Shown: positions 1 through 8,590, counted from the first letter of the stretch. The stretch: DNA of 64,000 bases from Mycobacterium triplex (GCF_000689255.1 NZ_HG964446.1:4868152-4932151); one strand, 5' to 3'. The notes: generated by a model from the letters alone, not told the origin. A program made the numbers and translations.

Positions 1-150
1 TGACGTTCTTGATCGTGTAGAAGGTCATGACCGCCAGCCAAACGAAGAAGATGCCGACCGGGATGTAGAGCGCCATCAGCCCATTCCAGGCGAACACCAT
101 GTTTGAAGGAGGCCACCGTACCGGCGGGCATGAACACCGAACTACCAAGA
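1..150 (-). pseudogene. Frameshifted C-terminal remnant of a six-helix membrane protein
   Basis: Read on the minus strand, this stretch encodes the tail that is typical of the six-helix family found intact at 7053, 7775, 17516, 54289 and 55977. About 150-97 gives a segment ending in FKHG, and 95-1 gives FAWNGLMALYIPVG followed by a hydrophobic helix. The two halves lie in different frames: two bases that the paralogue at 55977 has (the middle of its FFKHGPFAWNG loop) are missing near 95/96. Upstream of 150 I see no further homology, so the piece is also cut at its 5' end. The remainder of the gene continues beyond the left edge. It is most likely a decayed paralogue; a sequencing error at 95/96 would explain the frameshift but not the lost front. 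Confidence 0.6.
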
Positions 151-172
151 TCGTCAGTCTGTTTCGCGTCTG

Positions 173-182
173 AACGATCGTT
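173..182. promoter_or_regulatory. Palindrome AACGATCGTT upstream of 267
   Basis: A perfect 10-bp palindrome 85 bp before the start of the gene at 267. The same 10-mer, in the slightly longer shared context GAACGATCGTTA, lies at 41831-41840 before the transporter gene at 41946. Palindromes of this kind are typical TetR-class targets, but no partner regulator can be named. Confidence 0.35.
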
Positions 183-266
183 ATCAGATGTGCTAGGTTT
201 GGTGAGAGTTGCACCATCGCCGAAACAGCTTTTCCCACGCACCGCGAATCGAGAAGGGAACGGTCG

Positions 267-1154
267 ATGACCGCAGTCACCGTCGACAGCTGGGGACCTT
301 TGGCAACCGCGATACACGCGGGGGCCGCGACCGATGCCGAACCCACCTGGAAGGACAACGCGTATCTCGCGTTCTGGGATTTGAACTCGGATACGTTCGG
401 CAGCGTTCATGTCTCGACGTCACCCAACGCACCGGGTTCACGCAGGGCGCGATGCAGCTTCTCGGTGAACGGTAAGAATGTCGAGGTCATCGAGCCGCTT
501 CCCGAGGGCAGCTTTACCGGCGACCACATCGATTTCGGGCTCAACGGCGCAGTACGCATCGACCACCCCGATCTCACCGCAGATTTCGTCAACACCCCGC
601 TGTACTTGCCTGCCGACTACTCGGCGACCGGGCTGATCCCGGATCTGGTCCCCGGGCGTCCGCTGCAGCATTTCCAGAGCGGCTGCCGGGTCGAGGGTTC
701 GGTCACGACCAAGAACGGTCAGCGTAGCTTTGCCGCTCAGGGAATACGCGATCGCACCTGGGGATTCCGCGACGAGGCGGCCATGTGGGTCGAGTACGCC
801 GCCCTGGCGGCGGTGTTCGACGGCGTCTTCTTGAGCTCGATGAAGTTCCTGCGGACCGATGGGACCCAGGTCTCGGACGGATTCTGGAACACGCCGACGA
901 CGTCGACGCCGGTGGTGAACATGAGCATTCGGCGCAATGCCGCAGCCCAATTCGTGAGGGCGCGACTGGAACTCAAAGATGGGACCACCACCGAGATCTC
1001 ATTGGTCGAGCGCGCAGCGGGATTCTTCGTCCCGATGGGTGTCGAGACCGACGGGCCCGCATTCGGCACCTACGACGACTTCATGCACGTGGAGTCGTCC
1101 GGCTTGCGTGGCGGCGGCCTTCTCGAACAAGGCGTCGTGCACCGCGTCCACTGA
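267..1154 (+). CDS. DUF7064/AttH-like lipocalin-type protein
   Basis: A 295-residue soluble protein without signal peptide or membrane segment. The central motif RDRTWGFRDE (about residues 162-171) is the best handle: an aromatic-rich 'RDxSW' turn of this kind is typical of the DUF7064/AttH/CrtC-like group of double-lipocalin proteins, some of which are hydratases or isomerases acting on hydrophobic substrates. The protein at 15306 carries the equivalent RDRSWRQIRVE and is probably a distant paralogue. The ATG at 267 is preceded by AGAAGGGAA, a good ribosome site. It converges on the AveC-like gene at 1172. The substrate is unknown; the fold assignment rests on motif recognition only. Confidence 0.6.
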   Translation: MTAVTVDSWGPLATAIHAGAATDAEPTWKDNAYLAFWDLNSDTFGSVHVSTSPNAPGSRRARCSFSVNGKNVEVIEPLPEGSFTGDHIDFGLNGAVRIDHPDLTADFVNTPLYLPADYSATGLIPDLVPGRPLQHFQSGCRVEGSVTTKNGQRSFAAQGIRDRTWGFRDEAAMWVEYAALAAVFDGVFLSSMKFLRTDGTQVSDGFWNTPTTSTPVVNMSIRRNAAAQFVRARLELKDGTTTEISLVERAAGFFVPMGVETDGPAFGTYDDFMHVESSGLRGGGLLEQGVVHRVH

Positions 1155-1171
1155 TCTGCTTCGCTGAGCGC

Positions 1172-2044
1172 TCAGGAAGCGGGTACGACGACCGGGACCT
1201 TGTCTTGTTCTGGGGCACCGAAGATCGCGGCCTTGATGATGCCGACCTTGGAGGTGATGAAAACCTCGTCGTCGGGCCGAGCCACCACGAAAGACAGGAT
1301 CCACACGCACGTCAACGCCAATCCGAGGGTGATCAACCAGGCCAGGTAGGTGAACCCCAAGTGGGCGTTGAGGTTTAGCGCCGTCCACACCGGCCACGCG
1401 GCGGCACCGTTGGCTATCCCGTCGGCCATCGGAATGAACGCGATGACCAGAGCGAGCCGCGCCCCACGCAGCTGCGGGCTCAATCGGTAGATCAATGCCC
1501 CGGCCGTCATCGGCATCAGCGGATTGACGCAGACCCACCACAGCGGCAGCCCCCAGAAGTTCAGCGGCTGCGGACCGTAGTACTCGTAGGCGCCCATCAG
1601 CACGCCGGGGCTCTCCAGCCAGATGTTGATGAACACGTCGATCAAATACAGCTGGAAGACCGCCTTGCGCGTGACACCCGTCTGGTAGATGCGATAGGCC
1701 AGGTAGGCCAGCCCGCCGACGTACCAGATGTAAACGAAATTGATGAACAACGGGAAGTCCCTGCCCATCGACGAGAAGGTCGTCGTCACGGCCTCCTGAC
1801 GTATGTAGCACAGGCCCAAGGTGTCCACGATCGGTTCGAATAGGCAGGCAAAACCGCCCCCGATCAGGCAGTACGCCAGCAACGGGCCACGGCCCGTCAC
1901 GAGATGTTTGACCGCGAAGAAGACCCCGAACAGCACCGGAATCCCGAGGAAGATCGTGAATAGCACCTCGGGCACAAACGGCATCGGCGTCGTCGGATGC
2001 GCCGGGACCGGTGGGGCCATGTGCAGAGGAGCGAACGCCGTCAT
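1172..2044 (-). CDS. AveC-like seven-helix membrane protein
   Basis: A 290-residue integral membrane protein with about seven hydrophobic segments spread over its whole length. Aromatic residues and Pro-Met-rich loops are prominent (for example GLPLWWVCVNPLMPMTAG). It looks like the group annotated in mycobacteria as 'spirocyclase AveC family', after the Streptomyces protein that acts on spiroketals, and is probably related to the protein at 4285. No catalytic residue can be read. I place the start at the ATG at 2044, preceded by AAGGGA, instead of an upstream ATG 39 bp earlier. A double-palindrome operator lies 78 bp upstream (2123-2154), so it is likely to be its own transcription unit under TetR control. 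The family assignment is tentative; the membrane topology is clear. Confidence 0.55.
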   Translation of the reverse strand: MTAFAPLHMAPPVPAHPTTPMPFVPEVLFTIFLGIPVLFGVFFAVKHLVTGRGPLLAYCLIGGGFACLFEPIVDTLGLCYIRQEAVTTTFSSMGRDFPLFINFVYIWYVGGLAYLAYRIYQTGVTRKAVFQLYLIDVFINIWLESPGVLMGAYEYYGPQPLNFWGLPLWWVCVNPLMPMTAGALIYRLSPQLRGARLALVIAFIPMADGIANGAAAWPVWTALNLNAHLGFTYLAWLITLGLALTCVWILSFVVARPDDEVFITSKVGIIKAAIFGAPEQDKVPVVVPAS

Positions 2045-2122
2045 GTCTTCCCTTTGCTTCCAACTGCAGCGCGCACTCCGCACGCCCGGATCTCTCAGGA
2101 CACTGAAGAGCGTATCGGTATA

Positions 2123-2154
2123 TGAATACTATTTCAAGAATGAATTTGCATTCA
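2123..2154. promoter_or_regulatory. Double-palindrome operator, site A
   Basis: Two 14-bp palindromes of form TGAA-N6-TTCA (TGAATACTATTTCA and TGAATTTGCATTCA) separated by 4 bp. The same 32-bp arrangement recurs at 8654-8685 and 15081-15112. The site lies 78 bp upstream of the AveC-like gene at 2044. It is probably bound by the TetR protein encoded at 14424-15113, which carries one of the three copies at its own promoter. Confidence 0.7.
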
Positions 2155-2281
2155 TCACGCTGCTCGGCTTGGTCCCGCGCCTCGTGGTAATCCCCGCTGC
2201 CGCAGAATGTGACGTCCAATAGCTCAGCCGTGCAACGGCTTTCAGATCTTGGAAATGTCCTTCGCGGTGCGCGGCATTCTG

Positions 2282-3676
2282 CTACACCGCCACGAAGCGT
2301 CGCTGCGGGGCCCGCAACTGGGCCAACAGCTGCGCCGCGGCGCGTTCCCCCGACACCGTCGCCGTGCACATATTCGACGAGGACCGGAACACCCCGGCCA
2401 ACTGGATGCGCGAGGTGATGGCCGCCTGCCGGGCCTGGAACTGCCCGAGCTCCTTGTACAGACCGGGCCTGCTGTAGACGATCACTTCGTTCCACCGCGC
2501 GATGCGGGTGTAGTCCACGGTGTCGGTGATACCGGGAATCAACTTTTCCATCCTGCTCAGAACTTTGGCGCGGATGGTGTCGTCGTCCTCGTCGATGATC
2601 TGTTCGGCGAATTCGGTCATCGTCAGGATGTCGAGCAGACCGTGCCCCTCGGGTGCGCGGCCCGGCGCCTTGTTGTGCTCGCAGGTGAAGCCCATCAGAT
2701 CGGCGTCGACGGGTTCGGGGATGTTGATCACCGACGCCACGATGCCCTTGGGTTTACGGGTCACACCGGTGTTCATCACGACGCACTTGGTGTAGCGCAG
2801 GCCACGCAGGAACGCCTCCGAAGCCGCATCGAAGTGGCCCGGCACCAGGTCCGGAATCGTATCGCCGCGAGCGGTAAGCACCACGCCTGCACCGGATTCG
2901 GTGTGGCTGACGCCATCGGCATCGGTCCAGGTGACAGTCACCCCATCGGCGGATTCCCTGATCTCTTGAACCGTGCTGCCCAGCCGGATGTCCATGCCTT
3001 TCGAAAGACGGTCGATGTAGGTCGAGTATCCCTCGCGGAATGCGTAGAGCTTGCTGCCGAGGATGTTGTAGAGCATGAAGAACAGCTCCAGGTTCGAGAT
3101 GGCGTCGCCGCGCACCCCCAGCACCCCGCGCACCGTGGAATTGATGACGTAGTCGTACACCTCCCCCGACAGGCCGAGGTGCAGCGAGCAGTATTCACGG
3201 GGCGTCATGGTGTCGAATGCCGAAGCGCGCGAAAGATCTTCGTAGTTGAGCAGCTTGCTGGCGCGGGTCGCGTCGACGCCGAAGCGGGCCATCAGCGCCT
3301 TGGACTTCAGGGATACCAGCGGCGTCTTGAGGACATCGAGAAACAGGTGATCCGACCGCAGGTTGTGAATGACGTTGTCGCGCGCAAAACCGATGATCGA
3401 CCCGGCCGGGATCAGATCGTCACCGCTGCCGATCTCGTGAGCGAGTTTGACCACCGGCTCATAGGCGCTCGGCAGGATGGTGGCGCCCTCCTCCATCAGG
3501 TAGCCCTGCTCACGGTGGGTGTGGATCATACCGCCGGTGCGGTCGCGCTTCTCCAAGACGATTGCCGGAATCCCTTGCTCCCGAAGCCGATACGCCGCGG
3601 TGAGGCCGGACGGCCCGGCGCCGACGATGTAGACCGGTCCGCGATCGGTCGATCCGCCACTGGCATTCGCTGTCAT
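2282..3676 (-). CDS. FAD-dependent amine-oxidase/protoporphyrinogen-oxidase-like oxidoreductase
   Basis: A 464-residue flavoprotein. The N-terminus has the FAD dinucleotide-binding fingerprint YIVGAGPSGLTAAYRLRE followed by the acidic strand end VLEKRDRTGG, as in the HemY / UDP-galactopyranose mutase / amine oxidase superfamily. A conserved 'MEEGATILP' stretch follows the glycine-rich loop. There is no signal peptide or transmembrane segment. The start ATG at 3676 overlaps the stop of the TetR gene by 4 bp (ATGA), so the two are translationally coupled. A longer reading frame upstream is only overlap with the TetR gene. The substrate is unknown; proximity to AveC-like and FAD/desaturase genes suggests specialised lipid or terpenoid chemistry, which is inference. 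Confidence 0.75.
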   Translation of the reverse strand: MTANASGGSTDRGPVYIVGAGPSGLTAAYRLREQGIPAIVLEKRDRTGGMIHTHREQGYLMEEGATILPSAYEPVVKLAHEIGSGDDLIPAGSIIGFARDNVIHNLRSDHLFLDVLKTPLVSLKSKALMARFGVDATRASKLLNYEDLSRASAFDTMTPREYCSLHLGLSGEVYDYVINSTVRGVLGVRGDAISNLELFFMLYNILGSKLYAFREGYSTYIDRLSKGMDIRLGSTVQEIRESADGVTVTWTDADGVSHTESGAGVVLTARGDTIPDLVPGHFDAASEAFLRGLRYTKCVVMNTGVTRKPKGIVASVINIPEPVDADLMGFTCEHNKAPGRAPEGHGLLDILTMTEFAEQIIDEDDDTIRAKVLSRMEKLIPGITDTVDYTRIARWNEVIVYSRPGLYKELGQFQARQAAITSRIQLAGVFRSSSNMCTATVSGERAAAQLLAQLRAPQRRFVAV

Positions 3677-4284
3677 CTCTTCGCTCTCTTTCTCGGGTTG
3701 CTGCCTGCGACCAGGGAGGGCAGCACGAAGTCGGCGACGAGCGCCTTTTCGGCGTCGGCGTCGAGGTCTTCGCGCAGCATCAACATCAGGTAGACGCCGC
3801 GCAGCCACTCGACGGCGCGCTCGTCGCTGACCTCGGCCCGGATTTCGCCGCGCTCGCGGGCACGTCGCAGCATCGGGCCCAAGACATCCAAGACGATTCC
3901 CTGCATCGAGGATTCGTGACCGGTGATCAATCGGTGCAGCGAAACCGTGGCGGTGGTGTCCAGCAGGTGGCGCAGTTCCGGATCCGAGCGGGCCGCATCC
4001 ACGGTGGCGATCGAGGTCTGTAGCAGCAGCTCGTCGAACGGAGCGTCACGGTCGGCGATGGGCCGAATGCCCTCCCCGAGTTCGCGCAGTCTGGTCACGA
4101 TCGCGGCCTCGGTGATCTCGGGACGAGTCAGGCCGAGCCGGTAAAGACCGGTGCGCCCGATGCCCGATTCCTTGGCGATGTCGTCCATCGTGGTTCTGTC
4201 GACGCCGTAGCGGGCGAAACAGCGGCGGGCAGCGGCGAGTACCTGCTCTGGGACTGCGGGTTCTTCGGTAAGCATGGCGACCAT
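3673..4284 (-). CDS. TetR family regulator
   Basis: A 203-residue regulator. The N-terminal helix-turn-helix spans about residues 13-58 (QVLAAARRCFARYGVDRTTMDDIAKESGIGRTGLYRLG), with the usual TetR order of helices; the C-terminal domain is variable and should bind the inducer. The normally aromatic Y-x-Y/HF at the end of helix 3 is here YRLG, a slightly unusual version. The ATG at 4284 directly abuts the stop of the upstream AveC-like gene, and the 3' end overlaps the FAD oxidoreductase by 4 bp. It therefore sits in the middle of a three-gene minus-strand operon that starts at 5367. The palindrome at 5369-5412 is a plausible target. Confidence 0.85.
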   Translation of the reverse strand: MVAMLTEEPAVPEQVLAAARRCFARYGVDRTTMDDIAKESGIGRTGLYRLGLTRPEITEAAIVTRLRELGEGIRPIADRDAPFDELLLQTSIATVDAARSDPELRHLLDTTATVSLHRLITGHESSMQGIVLDVLGPMLRRARERGEIRAEVSDERAVEWLRGVYLMLMLREDLDADAEKALVADFVLPSLVAGSNPRKRAKR

Positions 4285-5367
4285 CTAACCGCCTCCCGCT
4301 CTTCCGCTGCCTTGGGTATGTTTCAGCTGATCCAGATACTGGTTGGGACACACAGGCTTTCCGGGTTGGCCACAGTAGATGCTGCCCTGTTGATAGGACG
4401 GCAGCACCGGGATGCTGTTCGTTCCGCCGGTCATCGCTACCCAGTCGTTGGGTATCTGGTAGGCGACCAGGGTGGTGAAGCCCGCCCAGCCGAATACCGC
4501 CAAGCTGGACAGCACGGTCTTGATCTTGGGGCCCACCGCCAACGCGTCGACGTCCCGGTCCACCGCGCAACGCCCGTTCGTGTCGCGTCCATCGCGCAGC
4601 CAGGTGAACATCAAGCAATACGACGAAATGAACAGCAGCTCGGTCAGCGGGAGCCGATGGGTGGTGTCGGCCCACAGGGTCAGCGCGCTCGGCGAAGACA
4701 CATACGTGTAGACGCCCGTTCGGTTCCAGACGGTGGCGAGGCATCCGAAGGCCATCACGAAAGTCGCCAGCACGACCGCGTACAGCGCGACCGTGCTCAT
4801 CCGGCGGAAGTGCCTGCGCAACATGTCCAAGTACGCGCAGCCCACAATCGCCGCACCCACCCCCAACCAGATATAGGCGGGCATGCACCAGCCCAGGCTC
4901 CAGGCCCATCGGTCGGCCTGGGGTGCCGCGAACCCCGGGAATTGTCCGGCCCACGTGCCCAGGTTCAGCGAGTGAGCGTTCATCGCCCAGGTGGGGTTGA
5001 ACATCTGGCACAACACATCCAGTACCGAGGCGAACAGGCCGCCCAAGAACAGCTTCCCGTCCAGGGTGATGGTCCGCTGCCGGTACGCCGGCCGTACCAG
5101 CGTGAACCAGAACAGGAATGCGAACACCGAGAGGCTGATCGCCTCCGTCAGCCGGATGACCCAGCCGAAGGGGTACGGGTCGGGCCCGGGATCAACGGGA
5201 GTGGCCTGCGGGGACAGCAACCATCTGGTCCAACAACTCAGCGCCAGACCCACCAGGGCCAGGCCCAACGCGGCCCACAGCCACACCTTGCCGGAGGGCC
5301 GTTCGCGGGCGGCGGTCATCTCGACCGCGCGACGGGTGGCCACGACCGCGTCGACGCCGGTGTCCAT
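4285..5367 (-). CDS. AveC-like seven-helix membrane protein
   Basis: A 360-residue membrane protein with about seven hydrophobic helices. The first follows a short cytoplasmic N-terminus (VWLWAALGLALVGLALSCW). The middle contains the stretch FNPTWAMNAHSLNLGTW, rich in polar and aromatic residues between helices 3 and 4 and a good candidate for an active or binding site. It resembles the AveC-like group and the protein at 1172. The start at 5367 is chosen because an operator-like repeat begins immediately upstream and longer readings run through the divergent promoter. It heads an operon with TetR and the FAD oxidoreductase. Function is unknown; AveC itself works on polyketide spiroketals, which need not apply here. 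Confidence 0.55.
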   Translation of the reverse strand: MDTGVDAVVATRRAVEMTAARERPSGKVWLWAALGLALVGLALSCWTRWLLSPQATPVDPGPDPYPFGWVIRLTEAISLSVFAFLFWFTLVRPAYRQRTITLDGKLFLGGLFASVLDVLCQMFNPTWAMNAHSLNLGTWAGQFPGFAAPQADRWAWSLGWCMPAYIWLGVGAAIVGCAYLDMLRRHFRRMSTVALYAVVLATFVMAFGCLATVWNRTGVYTYVSSPSALTLWADTTHRLPLTELLFISSYCLMFTWLRDGRDTNGRCAVDRDVDALAVGPKIKTVLSSLAVFGWAGFTTLVAYQIPNDWVAMTGGTNSIPVLPSYQQGSIYCGQPGKPVCPNQYLDQLKHTQGSGRAGGG

Positions 5368-5368
5368 G

Positions 5369-5412
5369 CGTGGAACATAGCACATGGAACAGTCTTCGTT
5401 TCTTGTTCCACG
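5369..5412. promoter_or_regulatory. Inverted repeat in a divergent promoter
   Basis: CGTGGAACA at 5369-5377 and its exact reverse complement TGTTCCACG at 5404-5412 frame the 63-bp gap between the AveC-like gene (minus) and the phosphohistidine protein (plus). A third half-site, ATGGAACA, lies at 5384-5391. A -10-like TATATT at 5418-5423 ends 7 bp before the ATG at 5431, so the plus-strand transcript may be leaderless. The TetR protein encoded at 3673 in the same locus is the likely ligand. Confidence 0.6.
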
Positions 5413-5430
5413 TGTCGTATATTGACCGCG

Positions 5431-7044
5431 ATGAGTACCCCGACCGCGCCGATCGTCGAGCAGCCGAACCTGCTGCACATGGTCAGCTCCCCGACCACCT
5501 TCTTTTCGACGGGCAATGTCGCCGAAGCGGCCCCCGGCGTGCACACACCGCTGGGCTGGAGTATCTGGGGCGGCCTGACCGAACAGGTGCTGTCTCAGGT
5601 GGTCGTCGCCCTTGGCGCCTGGTCGCGCCCGCCCGACGTCTCCGATGTCAATCGACGATTCGGGTGTATCTTCTATGGCCGATATGCGGCCAATGTCAAC
5701 ACGTTTCGAGCCTTTGGGGATCGCATGCCCGGCACATCGGGCGATGCGGTGGAGGTCCAGTTCTTCGGGGCCAAGATGTCGCAGGAGCGCAATCATCCAG
5801 TGCGTCAACGGTATCCGGTGGTGGCGGCGAAGCTGCCGTGGAATGTGATCCGGACTCCCCGCCAGGTTGCCGCGTACCGCACCGACAACTACACCTGGTG
5901 GACGGCCAACATCTGTGACCGCTCCCCCGCCGGGGTGACCGAAGGGCTTGTCGTGCTGGGCGATGGCAGCCGGCGATACGTCCCGGTCATGCGCGCGCAT
6001 TGCATCGTCACGCTGTTGGCCCAGGCTTTCTATGACCAACTCGCCAAGCTGTGCACCACTGCCGGAATAGAGGGGCTGGAACGGACTTTGGTCAGCGGGT
6101 ATGGCGGGATGGAGGAGTCCGCCGTCGTCGCAGACGTGCGGGAGCTGGCCGGCGGGCGGCTTAGCGAGAGCGAGTTCGTGCGCCGCCACGGCTACCACGG
6201 CCGCGGTGAGGGCGATGTGTCGAGCCGGTCGTGGCGTGAGGACCTGACACCTATTCGCGCGTTAGCCGAGTCGTACCGCAAGTCGGGCGCCGACCCGCTG
6301 GCCAACGCAGAGTCCACTCGGCTTTCCCGGCTAAGCGCCGAACGCCAACTGCGGGAGGGCCTTCCGCGGTCACACCGGCCGCTGGTCGCCCCGACGCTCG
6401 CGTTGACGCGGCGGTTCGTGCTGGCCCGCGAGGTCGGCAAGGCCGGCTTCCTGCTGGCGATGGACGGAATGCGCGCCGGTGCCCGAGCAATCGGTACCGC
6501 GCTGGCCGCCGAGGGTGTGCTCGACGATGCCGAAGACGTGTTCTTTCTGACGCTCGACGAACTGCTCGCCGACCCCCGTACCAAACGCGGAGACGTCATC
6601 GCCGAGCGCCGCGAGCTCTACGCGCGCTACCGAAGCTTGGATCTGCCCCCGACCTGGCAGGGCAACCCCACACCGGTGCCGTTGGACCGCCGCGATCAGT
6701 CGGGTGAGTGCGGCGACCTCGTCTCGGGCATGGGTGTCAGCCCGGGGACAGCCGAAGGGGTGGTGCGGGTCGTCCACGACGCGGACGACGACCAGGCCGA
6801 CGAATTCGAACCCGGCGACATCCTGGTGTGCCGCATCACCGACCCGTCCTGGGCCCCGCTGCTCTCGGTCGCCGCGGCGGTGGTGATCGACATCGGCGGA
6901 TCACTGTCCCACGGCGCCATCGTTGCTCGCGAGCTCGGAATCCCTTGCGTCATCAACACTGTGGACGGCAGCCGCAAATTGCGCACCGGCGACCGCGTGA
7001 TCGTCGACGGCGATGCGGGCACGGTTCAAGTGCAGCCGCAATAG
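5431..7044 (+). CDS. PEP-utilizing/phosphohistidine swivelling-domain protein without ATP-grasp
   Basis: A 537-residue protein. Its last 90 residues are the mobile phosphohistidine domain of the PPDK/PEP-synthase/rifampicin-phosphotransferase superfamily, ending in GGSLSHGAIVARELGIPCV with the phosphoryl-carrying His at residue 494. The preceding 400 residues resemble the substrate-binding part of rifampicin-phosphotransferase-type proteins, but the 300-residue ATP-grasp domain that would charge the histidine is absent. The protein either takes phosphate from a partner or has a changed role. The ATG at 5431 has no ribosome site and follows a -10-like element closely, suggesting leaderless translation. 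It is divergent from an AveC-like/TetR/FAD operon with a shared operator. Confidence 0.7.
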   Translation: MSTPTAPIVEQPNLLHMVSSPTTFFSTGNVAEAAPGVHTPLGWSIWGGLTEQVLSQVVVALGAWSRPPDVSDVNRRFGCIFYGRYAANVNTFRAFGDRMPGTSGDAVEVQFFGAKMSQERNHPVRQRYPVVAAKLPWNVIRTPRQVAAYRTDNYTWWTANICDRSPAGVTEGLVVLGDGSRRYVPVMRAHCIVTLLAQAFYDQLAKLCTTAGIEGLERTLVSGYGGMEESAVVADVRELAGGRLSESEFVRRHGYHGRGEGDVSSRSWREDLTPIRALAESYRKSGADPLANAESTRLSRLSAERQLREGLPRSHRPLVAPTLALTRRFVLAREVGKAGFLLAMDGMRAGARAIGTALAAEGVLDDAEDVFFLTLDELLADPRTKRGDVIAERRELYARYRSLDLPPTWQGNPTPVPLDRRDQSGECGDLVSGMGVSPGTAEGVVRVVHDADDDQADEFEPGDILVCRITDPSWAPLLSVAAAVVIDIGGSLSHGAIVARELGIPCVINTVDGSRKLRTGDRVIVDGDAGTVQVQPQ

Positions 7045-7052
7045 GCCAAAAT

Positions 7053-7769
7053 CTAGTGCCCCGGCTGGATTTCGGTGTTCTGGCGCTCGGCGGACAGATT
7101 CCGCAGCATCACGACGGTCATCGCGACGACCCAGACGAAGAACAGCGCAACGGGCAGGTAAAGCGCGAACAGACCGTTGTACGCGAACGGCCCGGTCTTG
7201 AAGAATGCGATCAACGCGCCCGCGGAGATTTGCACCGCGAGCCAGAGGCAGAGATAGCCGGACCATCGGGGAAACGGCGCCTGGTCGGGATCCTTGAACG
7301 CGGCGAGCGCGATCGCGATGAACCAGACTGTGAACGGTGGCCAGGTGAAGATGAAGAGGAAGTAAGCGAGATCGTTGCTGTACCGGACCAACTCGGGAGG
7401 GTAGTCGCCTGGGCGAAACGCGGTGAGCGCCCAGATCGTGCAAGCCAGTACGACAAAGACACTGGCGACCGCGACCGACGCGACCTGTACGTAGGTGAGA
7501 ATGGGACGCGCGCCTTCGGCCGGCCTCGTCTGCGCCGCGAGCGCGCCACCGAACGGTGCGATGAGGCAGAGGCCGACGGCGGAGACGATCGCGCCGATGC
7601 GCACACCCGTGGCGTGTTCGGCGTACTTGGCCGCCACGACCGCCGCGATACTCGACGGGTCCATGAACGGCGGAATGAATCGCCCGACGAGGACGGCTCC
7701 GATGAGGGTGATGATCGCCATAGCAGGTCCGCACCAGATTCCAATCCGCTGCAGCCGCGCGTCGGTCAT
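7053..7769 (-). CDS. Six-helix membrane protein (GPFAWNG family)
   Basis: A 238-residue protein with six predicted transmembrane helices (about residues 8-32, 56-78, 92-117, 134-158, 171-190 and 199-222). Family marks shared with 7775, 17516, 54289 and 55977 are a FIPP motif after helix 1, a FRP or FRY loop after helix 3, WPPFTVWF in helix 4, PRW-GYL before helix 5 and FFKTGPFAYNGLF before helix 6. No charged residues suggest a classic transporter or redox centre. It is the second gene of a two-gene unit, 5 bp after its paralogue at 7775, under operator site B. I do not recognise an established family name or function. Confidence 0.65.
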   Translation of the reverse strand: MTDARLQRIGIWCGPAMAIITLIGAVLVGRFIPPFMDPSSIAAVVAAKYAEHATGVRIGAIVSAVGLCLIAPFGGALAAQTRPAEGARPILTYVQVASVAVASVFVVLACTIWALTAFRPGDYPPELVRYSNDLAYFLFIFTWPPFTVWFIAIALAAFKDPDQAPFPRWSGYLCLWLAVQISAGALIAFFKTGPFAYNGLFALYLPVALFFVWVVAMTVVMLRNLSAERQNTEIQPGH

Positions 7770-7774
7770 TATTG

Positions 7775-8590
7775 TCAGGCGGTATCGCGGTCGCCGTGGT
7801 CGCCGCCCGCGGAGGTTGGGTGGGTCACCGCTTTGAGCAGCCAGACGGTGTTCGCGACGAACTGAATGCCGAAGACCACCGCCGGCAACCAGAACACGAA
7901 GATACCGTTCCACGCGAACGGACCATTTTTGAAGAACTGCAACACGATTGCTGGTGTGTAAACGAGGGTGGCCCATATGTTCAGGTAGCCAAGCCAACGC
8001 GGAAACAGGGGTCTGTCTCGGGAGTCGGTGAGGATCGCGAACGCGAATGCGAAGTTCTGCGCCATGAACGGCGCCCACGGCATCACCACGATGAACCAGG
8101 CCATGTCGTTCAGCGTCTGCGTGGTCTCCGGTGACCGATCGGGCCGAAACGCGGTGACCGCCCACAGCATCGCCGGAATCATGAACGTCACCGCCGCCAC
8201 CGCACCACCGGCCAGGGCGACGCCCGCCGCGGTGTGGCCGGAACCCGGGATGCGGCGGATTTGACCGTAAATCGCACCGGAGTAGGCGATGTAGAACATC
8301 GATGCGAGAAGAATCAGCGCCGCACCAAACCGGATTCCGGTCGCGTGCTGCTGGTAGTGCGCAGCGATCTCGATCGCCGACGCACTGGGCCGCAGGGGCG
8401 GCAGGAACCTGCACGACAGCAGTCCCCCGAAGAACAGCAACGGGCAGACGATGCCACTGAAAGCGCACGCCCGCTGGAACGTTCGCTGGACACCGGTCGT
8501 CGATGATCGCGAAATTCTGCCTGCCTCAGTGGATTTCGCCATCGCATCCGCTCCGGCAGTCTCGCGGTCGACGTCGTGCTGCAGTGCCAT
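7775..8590 (-). CDS. Six-helix membrane protein (GPFAWNG family)
   Basis: A 271-residue paralogue of the protein at 7053, with a longer cytoplasmic N-terminus (about 40 residues) and C-terminus. It has the diagnostic FLPPLRPSASAIEIAAHYQQHATGIRFG segment split around helices 1-2, LFPRWLGYLNIW before helix 5 and FFKNGPFAWNGIFVFWLP before helix 6. It is closest in this window to the protein at 17516, with which it shares TAFRPDRSP and HATGIR/HTSGIR-type motifs. AAGGAG stands before the ATG at 8590. Operator site B is 63 bp upstream, so this gene and 7053 are probably co-regulated with the 15.3-18.3 kb operon that contains the 17516 paralogue. Function is unknown. Confidence 0.65.
   Translation of the reverse strand: MALQHDVDRETAGADAMAKSTEAGRISRSSTTGVQRTFQRACAFSGIVCPLLFFGGLLSCRFLPPLRPSASAIEIAAHYQQHATGIRFGAALILLASMFYIAYSGAIYGQIRRIPGSGHTAAGVALAGGAVAAVTFMIPAMLWAVTAFRPDRSPETTQTLNDMAWFIVVMPWAPFMAQNFAFAFAILTDSRDRPLFPRWLGYLNIWATLVYTPAIVLQFFKNGPFAWNGIFVFWLPAVVFGIQFVANTVWLLKAVTHPTSAGGDHGDRDTA

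Noticed and set aside
197..203. GTTTGGT half-site before the gene at 267
   Set aside because: A single 7-mer without its partner half and 22 kb away from the cluster of nine sites; chance is sufficient.
999..2495. A 498-codon open frame on the minus strand overlapping the AveC-like gene
   Set aside because: It is rich in Arg, Gly and His without any domain and runs in another frame through the end of 267-1154 and all of 1172-2044; a by-product of high GC content.
4312..5430. A long N-terminal extension of the phosphohistidine protein
   Set aside because: It is antisense to the membrane gene at 4285-5367, has low-complexity composition and would run through the divergent promoter.
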